From: Caballeronia sp. SBC1
GTDB taxonomy: Bacteria; Pseudomonadota; Gammaproteobacteria; Burkholderiales; Burkholderiaceae
Length of the DNA stretch: 64,000 nt
Assembly: GCF_011493005.1 (NCBI RefSeq)
Contig: NZ_CP049157.1
Span: forward strand, 682,001 to 746,000
Reading direction: 5' to 3'
Shown in pieces: positions 34,182 through 42,009 of this stretch. The number at the start of each line of letters is the position of its first letter. Position 1 is the first letter of the stretch. The notes below the pieces were generated by a model, which was not told the origin of the DNA, did not search any database, and saw only the letters and a list, made by a program, of their open reading frames with translations. The position numbers were made by a program, and so were the translations under genes.

Positions 34182-35459
34182 TCAGGCCATCGCTTGAGCG
34201 GGCTGCACTTCAACGGTGACGTGCGACAGGCCCTTGAAACGCCTGAGAGCCGAATGATAGAAACGCGAGTCGTGATTCGATTCATCAGTCGCAACGGACA
34301 GTACGGCGCTCATATGTCCGGGGCCGAGCCGCCAAACGTGTAGGTCGATGACCTTGTCACCAGCGGCCTCAATGACCTGACGCACGTTGTCCGCCATCCG
34401 TCGGTCGGGGTTGATGTCGAGAAGAATCGCCCCGGTGTCGCGCATCAGACCGTAGGACCAGTTCGCAATCACCAACGCCCCGATGACGCCAGCAAGCGGG
34501 TCCATCCAGACCCATCCGAAAGCGCGCGCCAGCAGGAGGCCAACAATGGCCAGCACCGAGACCGCTGCATCCGCTATCACGTGGATGTAGGTAGACCGGA
34601 TGTTGTGGTCCCGGCTAGCCGCTTGGTCCACATCGTCGTGATGCTCATGCTCTTCGAATTCGACCTCGTGCTCGCCATCCGGCATCCGCACAATGGCTTT
34701 AAATGCGTGCGGCTCGGGAATGTCGTCATTCGACTCCATATAACTGCCCCGGTCCGCCAGCGCAAATACCTGTCGCGAGCCGTCAGGCCGTACAGTCGTA
34801 ACGGACACCCCCGACGCGTCCAGTCGCGAACCCTCGGTTGCCGGCGTCATGCGGAAGACCGGAGGAACGCCGTCCTCGAAGATGGACACGTTAAACACAC
34901 CTGACCCGGTGAAAACCCTCTGCACCTCTTCTTCGTGAGCGTGTTCGTCGTGACCATGGCCGTGCCCGTGGCTGTGACCATGGCTATGGCCGTGATGGTC
35001 GCCGCTCAGAAGCCAGACACTCGCGAGATTCACCAACAGGCCGACCACGGCGATGGGAATCGCTTCACCGAAATGGATAGGTACCGGTGCAAGGAATCGG
35101 GAAACCGCTTCGTAACCAATCAGCAAAGCAATCATCGCGAGGACAATGGCGCTGGTAAATCCCGCGAGGTCGCCGAGCTTGCCAGTACCGAATACGAAGC
35201 GGGAATCAGTGGCATGTTTGCGTGCGTACATATAGGCGAGTGCCGCAATCAGCATCGCGCCCGCGTGTGTCGACATGTGCAGGCCATCCGCGACGAGCGC
35301 CAGTGAGCCGAACATACTCCCACCGACGATTTCGGTAACCATCATCGCCGCGCACAACCCAATCACCGCCCATGTCCTGCGCTCGTTCTGTTCATGGGCC
35401 GCGCCCAGAAAGATGTGGTCATGCCCCGAGCCAAACGCGGCGTTTTTGAAATCACTCAT
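34182..35459 (-). CDS. dmeF: DmeF-type CDF transporter for Co2+/Ni2+
   Basis: A 425-residue cation-diffusion-facilitator exporter of divalent metals from cytoplasm to periplasm. Helix 2 has 'LVADGLHMSTHAGA' (D58, H61/H65) and helix 5 'YIHVIADAAVSVLA' (HxxxD), the transport-site residues. A histidine-rich loop lies at about 155-175 between helices 4 and 5. An unusually long insert of about 120 residues with acidic and His clusters follows it, typical of DmeF. The C-terminal cytoplasmic domain is present. It lies 8 bp after the DmeR gene and should be induced by cobalt or nickel. Confidence 0.92.
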   Translation of the reverse strand: MSDFKNAAFGSGHDHIFLGAAHEQNERRTWAVIGLCAAMMVTEIVGGSMFGSLALVADGLHMSTHAGAMLIAALAYMYARKHATDSRFVFGTGKLGDLAGFTSAIVLAMIALLIGYEAVSRFLAPVPIHFGEAIPIAVVGLLVNLASVWLLSGDHHGHSHGHSHGHGHGHDEHAHEEEVQRVFTGSGVFNVSIFEDGVPPVFRMTPATEGSRLDASGVSVTTVRPDGSRQVFALADRGSYMESNDDIPEPHAFKAIVRMPDGEHEVEFEEHEHHDDVDQAASRDHNIRSTYIHVIADAAVSVLAIVGLLLARAFGWVWMDPLAGVIGALVIANWSYGLMRDTGAILLDINPDRRMADNVRQVIEAAGDKVIDLHVWRLGPGHMSAVLSVATDESNHDSRFYHSALRRFKGLSHVTVEVQPAQAMA

Positions 35460-35467
35460 TTTTGACT

Positions 35468-35743
35468 CTACTTGAAATAACTATGGACAACTTCGATGAG
35501 CTGTTCAGTCGCGCTGCCGGCTGGCTCTTCGTGACTGTCGGCGTCGACGAGATGGGTCCGTATGTGGTCCTCGAGCACGACAGCCAGCAGGCCGTTCATC
35601 GCACCACGGCAGCTCGTGATTTGCTGCAGCACGTCGGCACATCCATGCTCCTGTTCGAGCGCCCGCTCGATGGCTTCCACCTGCCCCTTGATGCGGCGCA
35701 CCCTATTTAGCAGTTTCTGTTTCTCGCGAATTGTGTGACTCAT
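35468..35743 (-). CDS. dmeR: DmeR, RcnR/CsoR-family metal repressor
   Basis: A 91-residue all-helical repressor. The RcnR-type ligand set is complete at the exact positions expected: H3, C35, H60 and H64 ('MSHTIREK', 'HGCADVLQQ', 'LEDHIRTHL'). This predicts Ni/Co sensing rather than copper or formaldehyde sensing. It is cotranscribed with dmeF, 8 bp apart. A G-tract dyad just upstream is its probable operator. Confidence 0.93.
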   Translation of the reverse strand: MSHTIREKQKLLNRVRRIKGQVEAIERALEQEHGCADVLQQITSCRGAMNGLLAVVLEDHIRTHLVDADSHEEPAGSATEQLIEVVHSYFK

Positions 35744-35770
35744 GGATGACCTCGTATAGATCGTGATGAA

Positions 35771-35800
35771 GTATACCTAATATAGGGTAGGGGGGTATAC
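35771..35800. promoter_or_regulatory. G-tract dyad, probable DmeR operator
   Basis: GTATACC (35771-35777) and GGTATAC (35794-35800) are perfect 7-bp arms flanking an AT segment and a run of six G. This is the RcnR/CsoR type of site: a G/C tract with flanking inverted repeats. It lies 28-57 bp upstream of the dmeR start. Confidence 0.75.
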
Positions 35801-36135
35801 CAACTTCGAAATCGAATGCTTATTGAAAGTAGCTGATCGCGTCAGGCAGTGCGTTCGCCACGTCCAGAAACAGAACTTCGCGCGCACCTGCCAATCCCCG
35901 GGTACGCGTCCAACAGGGACCCTGCGCAATCAAACTGAAAGGTATGAAATACAAATGTAAATGCGGGTGATTATTATTTGCATTTGTATTGACCGGCATG
36001 CACGGGATGGATACGATCTGACGCTCATTGGACCGTTCGTACGGCAGCCCCTGAACGCGTACCGTAGTCGCCGGACAACGGGCAATGTATGGCGCGGTAG
36101 CACATCAATTCGGCTTAACAAGTTTGGACGTGAAC
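35801..36135. promoter_or_regulatory. 335-bp region upstream of the b561 gene with an AT-rich hairpin
   Basis: AATACAAATGTAAATG (35948-35963) pairs with TATTTGCATTTGTATT (35975-35990) apart from one end mismatch and one G-U type pair, around an 11-base loop. No T run follows, so an operator or mRNA-leader structure is more likely than a terminator. No gene is seen in the region. Confidence 0.55.
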
Positions 36136-36771
36136 ATGTCTGTGAACCGTATGCTGCAAACGGCACCACATAGCCGAAACGGCACTGCCGACGCGCAAGC
36201 CGCGAACATTCAGAACGGTGGCCTTGACGAGCGCAACGCACGCCGGATGAAACGCGGGCACGATCTGGACCGTTACGATGGCGTCGCGCGGTTTTTCCAT
36301 TGGGTATTCGCCGCCGGCATTATTTACGCGAGTATTACCGGCTACACACTGGCCCAGCTTTCGGCCGGACCGGAGCGTGATTTCCTGTCGCGACTGAATA
36401 TGTCGATCGCTACGGTGCTGATCGTGCTTTTCCCGCTGCGGGTGTGCTGGAAATTCGTGCGAATCGAGCCGCGTGCGCTTCCAGACGTGTCGGAACTGCA
36501 GAACGAGCTGGCACACCGAGTGCACATTTTGATGTACTTAACAATCTTCGCTGTGCTGGTGAGCGGTTTCTTGATGGTCCCGAACGGTTATTCATTTTTT
36601 GGTCTGGTCGAGATTCACACGCCATTCGTGAAAGGGGCGCTCACCGACAAGCTCTTCGTCATACACCGCGCAAGTTGCGCATTGCTGGCGGGGCTGGTTG
36701 TGCTGCACGTACTCGCGGTCGTCAAGCATCAGTTGATCACCCGTAACAACGTGCTGCGAAGAATGCTGTGA
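36136..36771 (+). CDS. Cytochrome b561-type membrane protein with an altered heme site
   Basis: A 211-residue, four-helix cytochrome of the bacterial b561/Ni-hydrogenase b-type family, which passes electrons between quinones and other acceptors in the inner membrane. Histidines line up as H55 in helix 1 ('ARFFHWVFAAG'), H130 between helices ('AHRVHILMYL') and H177 and H191 in helix 4 ('VIHRASCALL', 'VVLHVLAVVKH'), 14 apart as in CybB. In helix 2, where CybB has a heme His, this protein reads 'SRLNMSIATV', with Asn88-Met89 instead. A long polar N-terminus (50 residues) is unusual; the start could be later (M39). Not in an obvious operon. Confidence 0.8.
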   Translation: MSVNRMLQTAPHSRNGTADAQAANIQNGGLDERNARRMKRGHDLDRYDGVARFFHWVFAAGIIYASITGYTLAQLSAGPERDFLSRLNMSIATVLIVLFPLRVCWKFVRIEPRALPDVSELQNELAHRVHILMYLTIFAVLVSGFLMVPNGYSFFGLVEIHTPFVKGALTDKLFVIHRASCALLAGLVVLHVLAVVKHQLITRNNVLRRML

Positions 36772-36899
36772 ATGCTGTCCGGCGCCCCCATGGGGGATTG
36801 GCATACTCCACCGTCGGTTGCGCCACGGACGATCAGCGCCTGTGCATATTTCCGCCTCGTGAGGCACAGCCTTAAAGCGAAAACGCTATACAGGTGGCC

Positions 36900-37829
36900 C
36901 TATTGACCCACAGCGGCAGCGACCGCGACGCGTTGCAGCACGGACATCGGACCGAGACTTTTAATGACTTCCATTTGTGCTGCGTCACGCACGAAGAGTG
37001 ATCCGGCAAATCCAAGCGCATTCACTGAAATGCCCTCGACGCATTCCGAATACCTTGGTACGAGCAGCATCCATCGGCGGGTGACAAGCAGGTTGTACGG
37101 TGCCGACTGATGCAATTCGCCATTCACCTCGATCGCTCGCAGGCCGGTAGCTTCGAGCAACGCGTGGTAGCAATCGAACGCGGTGTGTGCTGCATGCCGC
37201 GAGGCGGCAGGAGCCAGTTCCAGACGCGCGAACGCGTGCAGAAAAGGCAGGCCAGGAATAGTGCCTACCGTGCCGATAGGACCTTCCACGCCCCCGGGTC
37301 TTAAAACAGATTCAATGGGGAGCGGCGGACCTGATTCTCCAAGCGGCAGCGGCACGATCTGCAGATGTTTGTGGCGTTGACTCGCGCCGGATTCCGCGCC
37401 GCCATTGTAGAAGGCGAGGCCGTCGAACTCGGCCATGCAGGAGGCCAATGCAACAAAGTCCGCGAACTCAAGTAGCGCTTCCTGCGGTTTGAAGCAACGA
37501 GTGACGATCAGCAGATGATGGTCGATGACGTTGAACTTGTTGAGCAACGCGACGTGAGTGTCCGAGATATCGGCCACAAAGAGGTCGGAGTCGTAAGGAA
37601 GGAATGGATTCACCGCGCTGCACGCCCCCGCCTCGACCTTGCGCGCCTGTCGAGTTTCCTCCTTGCGCGCGAGGCTTGCGACCTGGCGGACGAGAAAGCG
37701 TACACCGCGTTCTTCGAGCAGCGTCTGGATAGTCTCGATTGGCCGCAGCGCACCACAGCGCAACGCATGCTCAGTCTGACGCAGGATGGCTGGCCACAAC
37801 GTGCCGGGCTGAAGACGTAAATGTTCCAT
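36900..37829 (-). CDS. Ap4A phosphorylase / ATP adenylyltransferase-like enzyme
   Basis: A 309-residue HIT-superfamily enzyme of the Apa1/Apa2 type, expected to phosphorolyse Ap4A to ATP and ADP (or the reverse). The catalytic triad region is 'GASQRHKHLQIVPL' (HxHxQ). 'NPFLPYDSDLFVADI', 'NKFNVIDHHLLIVTR' and a C-terminal ATP_transf_2-like domain ('YNLLVTRRWMLLVPR') complete the family pattern. The ATG giving MEHLRLQPGTLW is used; the upstream extension lacks homology. It lies 57 bp after the adenosine-specific kinase gene, so both act on adenine nucleotides in one operon. Confidence 0.9.
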   Translation of the reverse strand: MEHLRLQPGTLWPAILRQTEHALRCGALRPIETIQTLLEERGVRFLVRQVASLARKEETRQARKVEAGACSAVNPFLPYDSDLFVADISDTHVALLNKFNVIDHHLLIVTRCFKPQEALLEFADFVALASCMAEFDGLAFYNGGAESGASQRHKHLQIVPLPLGESGPPLPIESVLRPGGVEGPIGTVGTIPGLPFLHAFARLELAPAASRHAAHTAFDCYHALLEATGLRAIEVNGELHQSAPYNLLVTRRWMLLVPRYSECVEGISVNALGFAGSLFVRDAAQMEVIKSLGPMSVLQRVAVAAAVGQ

Positions 37830-37886
37830 GGTTCCATGGTCGGTTGTTCGATGGGCACACGGGTCGAGCGATGAGAGCAATCGCAC

Positions 37887-38372
37887 CTACACTTTGTAAC
37901 CGATAGCACGCAGCAGGTCCTTACGCCATTGAACGTCCTCCTCGTTTTCCACGCCGAGCGGCGGGAACCCGTCAACCACACCCAGGATACCGCGCCCCTG
38001 CTCCGTCTCGGCAACCAGAATCTGCGTGGGATTCGCCGTCGCGCAGAATATCCGGCATACCTCCGGCACAGCTTTTATCGCATTCAGAATATTGACGGGG
38101 TAAAAGCCATCGCCGAGAAAAATCAGGAAGCTGTGGCCCGCACCGATGGCAGCGGCATTCTGGCACGCCAACTCGATCAGGTTGGCGTCGGTGCCAGACC
38201 GGCGCACAAGGCGCTTACCTGACGCTTCACAAAATGCCAGACCGAACTTGATACCCGGAACGGTACCGACCATTGCCTCGTGCAGATCCTCGACAGACTT
38301 GATGAAGTGGCTTTGCCCCAGGATGAAGTTCGTCGCTTCGGGTTTGACGATTGTTACCGTAAGCACTTGCAT
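37887..38372 (-). CDS. Adenosine-specific kinase (PF04008 family)
   Basis: A 161-residue protein of the adenosine-specific kinase family, small proteins first described structurally from archaea and thermophiles and bound to adenosine or AMP. The full family pattern is visible: 'TIVKPEATNFILGQSHFIK', 'VEDLHEAMVGTVPGIKFGLAFCEASG', 'GHSFLIFLGDGFYPVNILNAI', 'CRIFCATANPTQILVAETEQGRGILGVVDG'. Enzymatic evidence for the family is limited. It is first in a two-gene unit with an Ap4A phosphorylase and divergent from a zinc-ribbon gene. Confidence 0.92.
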   Translation of the reverse strand: MQVLTVTIVKPEATNFILGQSHFIKSVEDLHEAMVGTVPGIKFGLAFCEASGKRLVRRSGTDANLIELACQNAAAIGAGHSFLIFLGDGFYPVNILNAIKAVPEVCRIFCATANPTQILVAETEQGRGILGVVDGFPPLGVENEEDVQWRKDLLRAIGYKV

Positions 38373-38612
38373 ATCGGACCTCGCTTTGTGGCGCCAGGAA
38401 CACTGCGGTGGAGGCGGTTTTCGCCAGCAGGCGGGACCAGTATCAGTTCATCACGTTTCGCCGGACGGCGACCACCTTGGCCATATCAAGCCTAGTACGA
38501 ACCGGAGACACATGCCTGTGCATTTCCTGCACTAGAATGAATTTCACAGTGCCGGACAGTGCTGGTGAGTCGCGTCAGGCCGGCGAGGTAAATTCGTGTG
38601 GGAGGAGCGCAA

Positions 38613-38777
38613 ATGCCAACGTATCAATATCGTTGCGAGAAGTGTGGCCATTCGTTCGAGCACGCTGAACATCTCGCCGAACACGAGAACGCCCATCCAC
38701 CTTGCCCGAAGTGCGGAAGCGAGACGCGTCAGCATGTACCAACGCCATTTGTCGCCAAGACGTCGAAAAAGAGCTGA
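38613..38777 (+). CDS. Small FmdB-type zinc-ribbon protein
   Basis: A 54-residue protein with GGAGG ahead of ATG 38613. It is the FmdB/CxxC_CxxC_SSSS putative regulator type: 'MPTYQYRCEKCGHSFEH' at the start, zinc-binding CxxC pairs at C8/C11 and C31/C34 ('CPKCGSET'), and a Lys/Ser tail. These proteins are abundant but of unclear role; fmdB was first linked to amide and formate metabolism. It diverges from the adenosine kinase gene by 240 bp, so the two may share regulation. Confidence 0.88.
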   Translation: MPTYQYRCEKCGHSFEHAEHLAEHENAHPPCPKCGSETRQHVPTPFVAKTSKKS

Positions 38778-38870
38778 GATGTTGTCTCGCGTCAATTCGT
38801 CGGGCTGAGCGGGAGTTAGTTCGCGCGCCAGGATGCTGGCCACCTCAAAAAGGAGGACCGTGCCTCGGGT

Positions 38871-39791
38871 TCACTTGCCGTGGGTATCACACTGTACGAA
38901 CGACTCCCGGGCTGCGTTGCGCAAAATTTCCTGAGCGCGTTGCGCGATCGGGGATAGATAGCCGGCCCTTCGTATCAGTCCGACCTGACGCAGCAGGCCG
39001 TCAAGCTGAATTGGACGCACGGCGATGTCAAACGGCAGGGGGCCAGGGTCGAAGCTGCGCGCGTTGATCAAGCTAACCAGCTGCGTGGTAGATACGATCA
39101 GAAACAACGCGGCCAAACTATTGGCCTCGGCCACAATGCGCATACGTGGGTACCCGTGCTTTGCAAAGGCTTGCTCGATCTGCACACGCGCAAATTCCTG
39201 TCGACTCGAGGCTGCCCATGCGCAGTCCACCAGATCCTCTAGCGTGACCGATTCCCGCTCAGCCAGAGGGTGCCCGGTCCCAACCATCAAATTGTAGTGA
39301 TCGTCATAAAGGACCTCCTTGGCCATTGATGCGTTCAATGTGTCGGGCAAGGGGCATACAGCCAGTTCCACTTCACGCCGGTCAATGGCGTCCAGCAGCA
39401 CGTCGCTAAACGCTGTTGTCACATTGACGCGTGCTGCGGGCCGCTCCACCAGCAGTGTTGGGAAAAGCGAGCGCAGCGCGAATCTCGTGGTGGCCGGCGT
39501 CGTACCGATACGCAGCAGGCCCGCGTGTCCGCCACCAATATCGCGCGCTTCCTGCAGCGCACTATCGAGCTGCAAGGACACGCCCGATACCCGCGCATGA
39601 AATACCTTGCCTGCCTCGGTCAATACCGAACCGCGTGCGGTGCGCTCGACCAGAGCAACTCCCACCTTGCGTTCCAGCCGCTGTATGGCCTTGGTCACGG
39701 CCGGCTGAGAAATGCCTAACTGGTCGGCAGCGCGTGCCAACGTACCGGTACTCGCAATGATCAGAAAGTATGCAAGGTCGTTATCAATCAT
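38871..39791 (-). CDS. LysR-family regulator divergent from the HD-domain gene
   Basis: A 306-residue LysR protein starting MIDNDLAYFLIIAST. The helix-turn-helix is at about 13-58 ('GTLARAADQLGISQPAVTKAIQRLERKVGVALV'). The effector domain is complete and resembles regulators of aromatic and phosphonate genes, but that is not diagnostic. It is divergent from the HD-domain protein gene across 100 bp containing two phased direct repeats, so it very probably controls that gene. Confidence 0.9.
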   Translation of the reverse strand: MIDNDLAYFLIIASTGTLARAADQLGISQPAVTKAIQRLERKVGVALVERTARGSVLTEAGKVFHARVSGVSLQLDSALQEARDIGGGHAGLLRIGTTPATTRFALRSLFPTLLVERPAARVNVTTAFSDVLLDAIDRREVELAVCPLPDTLNASMAKEVLYDDHYNLMVGTGHPLAERESVTLEDLVDCAWAASSRQEFARVQIEQAFAKHGYPRMRIVAEANSLAALFLIVSTTQLVSLINARSFDPGPLPFDIAVRPIQLDGLLRQVGLIRRAGYLSPIAQRAQEILRNAARESFVQCDTHGK

Positions 39792-39799
39792 GCCATTCC

Positions 39800-39838
39800 T
39801 GCAAGTTATGGATTTTGGCCTTGCAGTTATTGGATTTT
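39800..39838. promoter_or_regulatory. Phased 17-bp direct repeat, candidate LysR operator
   Basis: TGCAAGTTATGGATTTT (39800-39816) and TGCAGTTATTGGATTTT (39822-39838) are near-identical and start 22 bp apart, two helical turns. They lie 9-47 bp upstream of the LysR start and 54-92 bp upstream of the HD gene start. Confidence 0.6.
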
Positions 39839-39891
39839 ATATCGCCATCCCCTGAATATTGAAGCTCCAATTACAGAGAAGGAGAAGTTCC

Positions 39892-40599
39892 ATGAAAGGT
39901 AATGAACAGTGCGCCGTGTTTCGCCACATGCGCGACGGGACGGAGCAGGATTGGGCGATTATCGGTGGTGAGATTGGGCCGTTCGCCAAAGGACTGCCTG
40001 GCCGCCTGCTGGACCACTTGCAACTGCTGGATGGCGACTTTGGCGGCTTTCCTGTCGATCGTCTGACGCACAGCCTCCAGACTGCCACGCTGGCGCATCA
40101 GGACGGCCAGGACGAGGAATACGTGGTCTGCGCACTGCTGCACGACATTGGCGACACGCTGGGAAGTTACAACCATGCCGACGTCGCAGCCGTGCTGCTG
40201 GAGCCATTCGTCAGCGGGGAAAATCACTGGATGATCCAGCACCATGGGATCTTCCAGGGGTATTACTTCTTTCACCACATGGGCATGGACCGCAATCTGC
40301 GCGATCGCTACCGCGACGTGCCGGAGTTGTTCAAACGTACCGCGCATTTCTGCGAGAAATATGATGCGGCGGCCTTTGATCCGGATGCGGAAACGCTGCC
40401 GCTAGAGTTCTTCGAACCGATGGTGCGGCGAGTGTTTGCCGAGCCGAAGCGGACCCTGTACAAAGCCGCATTCGAGAAAATAGGCCGAGTGTCATTCCGG
40501 ACGACCCTCAGAGGAAACGGACGCGAAAACTTCACCCGCGCCCAAGAAGATTCAGATTTGGGTTTGCTTCTGCTCACCCTCCAGACAGCCCACGGATGA
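39892..40599 (+). CDS. HD-domain protein with MIOX/PhnZ-like di-iron ligand set
   Basis: A 235-residue soluble protein from ATG 39892 (AGGAG six bases upstream). The metal ligands of HD-domain oxygenases are in order: H60, H84-D85 ('LLHDIGD'), H95 ('YNHADVA'), H117/H118 ('MIQHHGIFQG') and D158 ('EKYDAAAFDP'). This matches COG4341, which contains PhnZ (2-amino-1-hydroxyethylphosphonate oxygenase) and is related to myo-inositol oxygenase. No PhnY/TmpA-like partner is adjacent, so the substrate is open; a phosphohydrolase is the alternative. The last 40 residues extend beyond the usual family end. Divergent LysR suggests induction by its substrate. Confidence 0.8.
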   Translation: MKGNEQCAVFRHMRDGTEQDWAIIGGEIGPFAKGLPGRLLDHLQLLDGDFGGFPVDRLTHSLQTATLAHQDGQDEEYVVCALLHDIGDTLGSYNHADVAAVLLEPFVSGENHWMIQHHGIFQGYYFFHHMGMDRNLRDRYRDVPELFKRTAHFCEKYDAAAFDPDAETLPLEFFEPMVRRVFAEPKRTLYKAAFEKIGRVSFRTTLRGNGRENFTRAQEDSDLGLLLLTLQTAHG

Positions 40600-40748
40600 C
40601 AGTCAAACTGCACTGAAAGACTCATAGCGCGCCTGCCATTCGCGAGGACATCAAGAAGCCTGACGGATGCCGGCGCCCAACTACCGGGAGCGCCCGTACT
40701 ATCCCCATGAGCGATCCGTCACAGCATCGCAGGATTGCTTAATCCACG

Positions 40749-41552
40749 CTAAATCAGCTCCGCGACGCGTACGATAATGAGCGCGGCCGGTACGAGCATG
40801 ATTTGTGCACATAAGGTTCCGACAACACGTGCCCCGGCGAGGGTGGTAATAGCTCGCCTAAAGCTGTTTTCGGAGATTCGGCCTTCGATAACGTCGTCGG
40901 TCATGACAGAAACCTGCGGGTCGATGACGACCGCCAATACCACGGTCGCAAAGCCATTAATGACCGACGACAGATTGGCGCACGTGACGCGCAAATCTGG
41001 CTTCAGGTATCCCGCGTAAAGCGACGCGAAAACACCGACGGTCCAGATGGCCATCGCAAAGATGTTGAGCGCTATCACCGTCCCGGATACACCGGCGCCG
41101 CTCGCTAGCTGAGAGATATTTTGGCGCGACGGGACCCGCGCGCCGTCCCGCAAATAGTTGATACCGCCGCGGCTGAAAATGTGGAGTAGAAGGCGCGGCA
41201 GTGATCGATTAGCCTGAAAATGCTCGACAGCGCGGCTGAAATAACGCTGGAATGTTGGGATCAGCAAAGCGCCCACTATGCTTGCCGCTGTGGCTGTAAT
41301 CAGGAAGAGCCGAAAATCACCGAGCAGGCCACCTTCAAGATGTCGAGCAATATCAAGCTCCACACGCTTGGCTATGAACGGCCCTTGAAAGGAGTTCGCC
41401 GTTCGGGAGACAAGGGCAATGATCCCGAACAGTGAGAACGACACAGCGATACGTCGAGTGCGAACACCGGCGATCCGCACAGCGTAAGCCAGCGTCGCGA
41501 TAACGTGGATTACGAATGTAAGTCCGCAAATAATCAAAAGCTGGATGTCCAT
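40749..41552 (-). CDS. amj: Amj-type lipid II flippase (DUF2837)
   Basis: A 267-residue membrane protein with about six helices. The N-terminal family pattern is strong: 'CGLTFVIHVIATLAYAVRIAGVRTRRIAVSFSLFGIIALVSRTANSFQGPFIAK' begins the protein, here cited in part (VRIAGVRTRRIAVSFSLF). Amj (YdaH) of Bacillus subtilis flips lipid II for peptidoglycan synthesis and substitutes for MurJ; other family features, such as 'ALLIPTFQRYFSRAVEHF', also fit. It stands alone between the HD-domain gene and a lipoprotein gene. Such proteins are known mostly from Firmicutes. Function is by family; activity in this host is unproven. Confidence 0.85.
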   Translation of the reverse strand: MDIQLLIICGLTFVIHVIATLAYAVRIAGVRTRRIAVSFSLFGIIALVSRTANSFQGPFIAKRVELDIARHLEGGLLGDFRLFLITATAASIVGALLIPTFQRYFSRAVEHFQANRSLPRLLLHIFSRGGINYLRDGARVPSRQNISQLASGAGVSGTVIALNIFAMAIWTVGVFASLYAGYLKPDLRVTCANLSSVINGFATVVLAVVIDPQVSVMTDDVIEGRISENSFRRAITTLAGARVVGTLCAQIMLVPAALIIVRVAELI

Positions 41553-41745
41553 GCGATCGCGGCGAAGTTGAACGAGAGTCGAAGTCTACCGGAGCGCCGT
41601 CGACGGTTCGATTGTCACCAACCTGACGGTCAATACGGAAGGTTGGAAATTGACCGCACTGGCGCGTTCTCCGCTCCGCGCTGCCAGTCCCGGACATGAT
41701 CCTCAGGAGCCGCTTCCGGCCACCCCGCAGCAAGTCCCTGTCAGA

Positions 41746-42009
41746 CTAGCGATAGTTAACAAAGTTGATGATGTCATTGAGGAACCACGGCAGAATCAAT
41801 TGCGTATCGGGATAGCTGACGCCAACGCTCAGCCTCGGTGGCGTTGATGACATGGAGTCACTGGGCATCGGACCGTTAGTACTATGAAGAATATAGGTAT
41901 CCGTGTTGGCGGGATTTGGCCGGGCGATCTGATTATTCTCGGGCGACGAGGTTGAGGAGCAGCCGGCGGTGAGCACAACGAAGGCCGCTGCCAAGCAAAA
42001 GGGCTTCAT
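41746..42009 (-). CDS. Small hypothetical lipoprotein
   Basis: An 87-residue product starting at an ATG with a signal peptide and lipobox ('MKPFCLAAAFVVLTAGCSST', Cys17). The mature part is polar and Ser/Pro/Asn-rich, ending 'FLNDIINFVNYR'. A longer frame adds 36 codons I do not believe. No family recognised. It follows the Amj gene region on the same strand but 194 bp upstream of it in reading order, so a shared transcript is possible. Confidence 0.6.
   Translation of the reverse strand: MKPFCLAAAFVVLTAGCSSTSSPENNQIARPNPANTDTYILHSTNGPMPSDSMSSTPPRLSVGVSYPDTQLILPWFLNDIINFVNYR

Noticed and set aside
34935..35000. Repeated CCATGG/CCGTGG-like units that look like a satellite
   Set aside because: They encode the His-rich loop of DmeF on the opposite strand; the repeat follows from His-Gly-His codons.
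38544..38843. 99-codon minus-strand frame over the zinc-ribbon gene
   Set aside because: The plus-strand frame has a strong GGAGG site and a clear FmdB pattern, so the antisense frame is a shadow.
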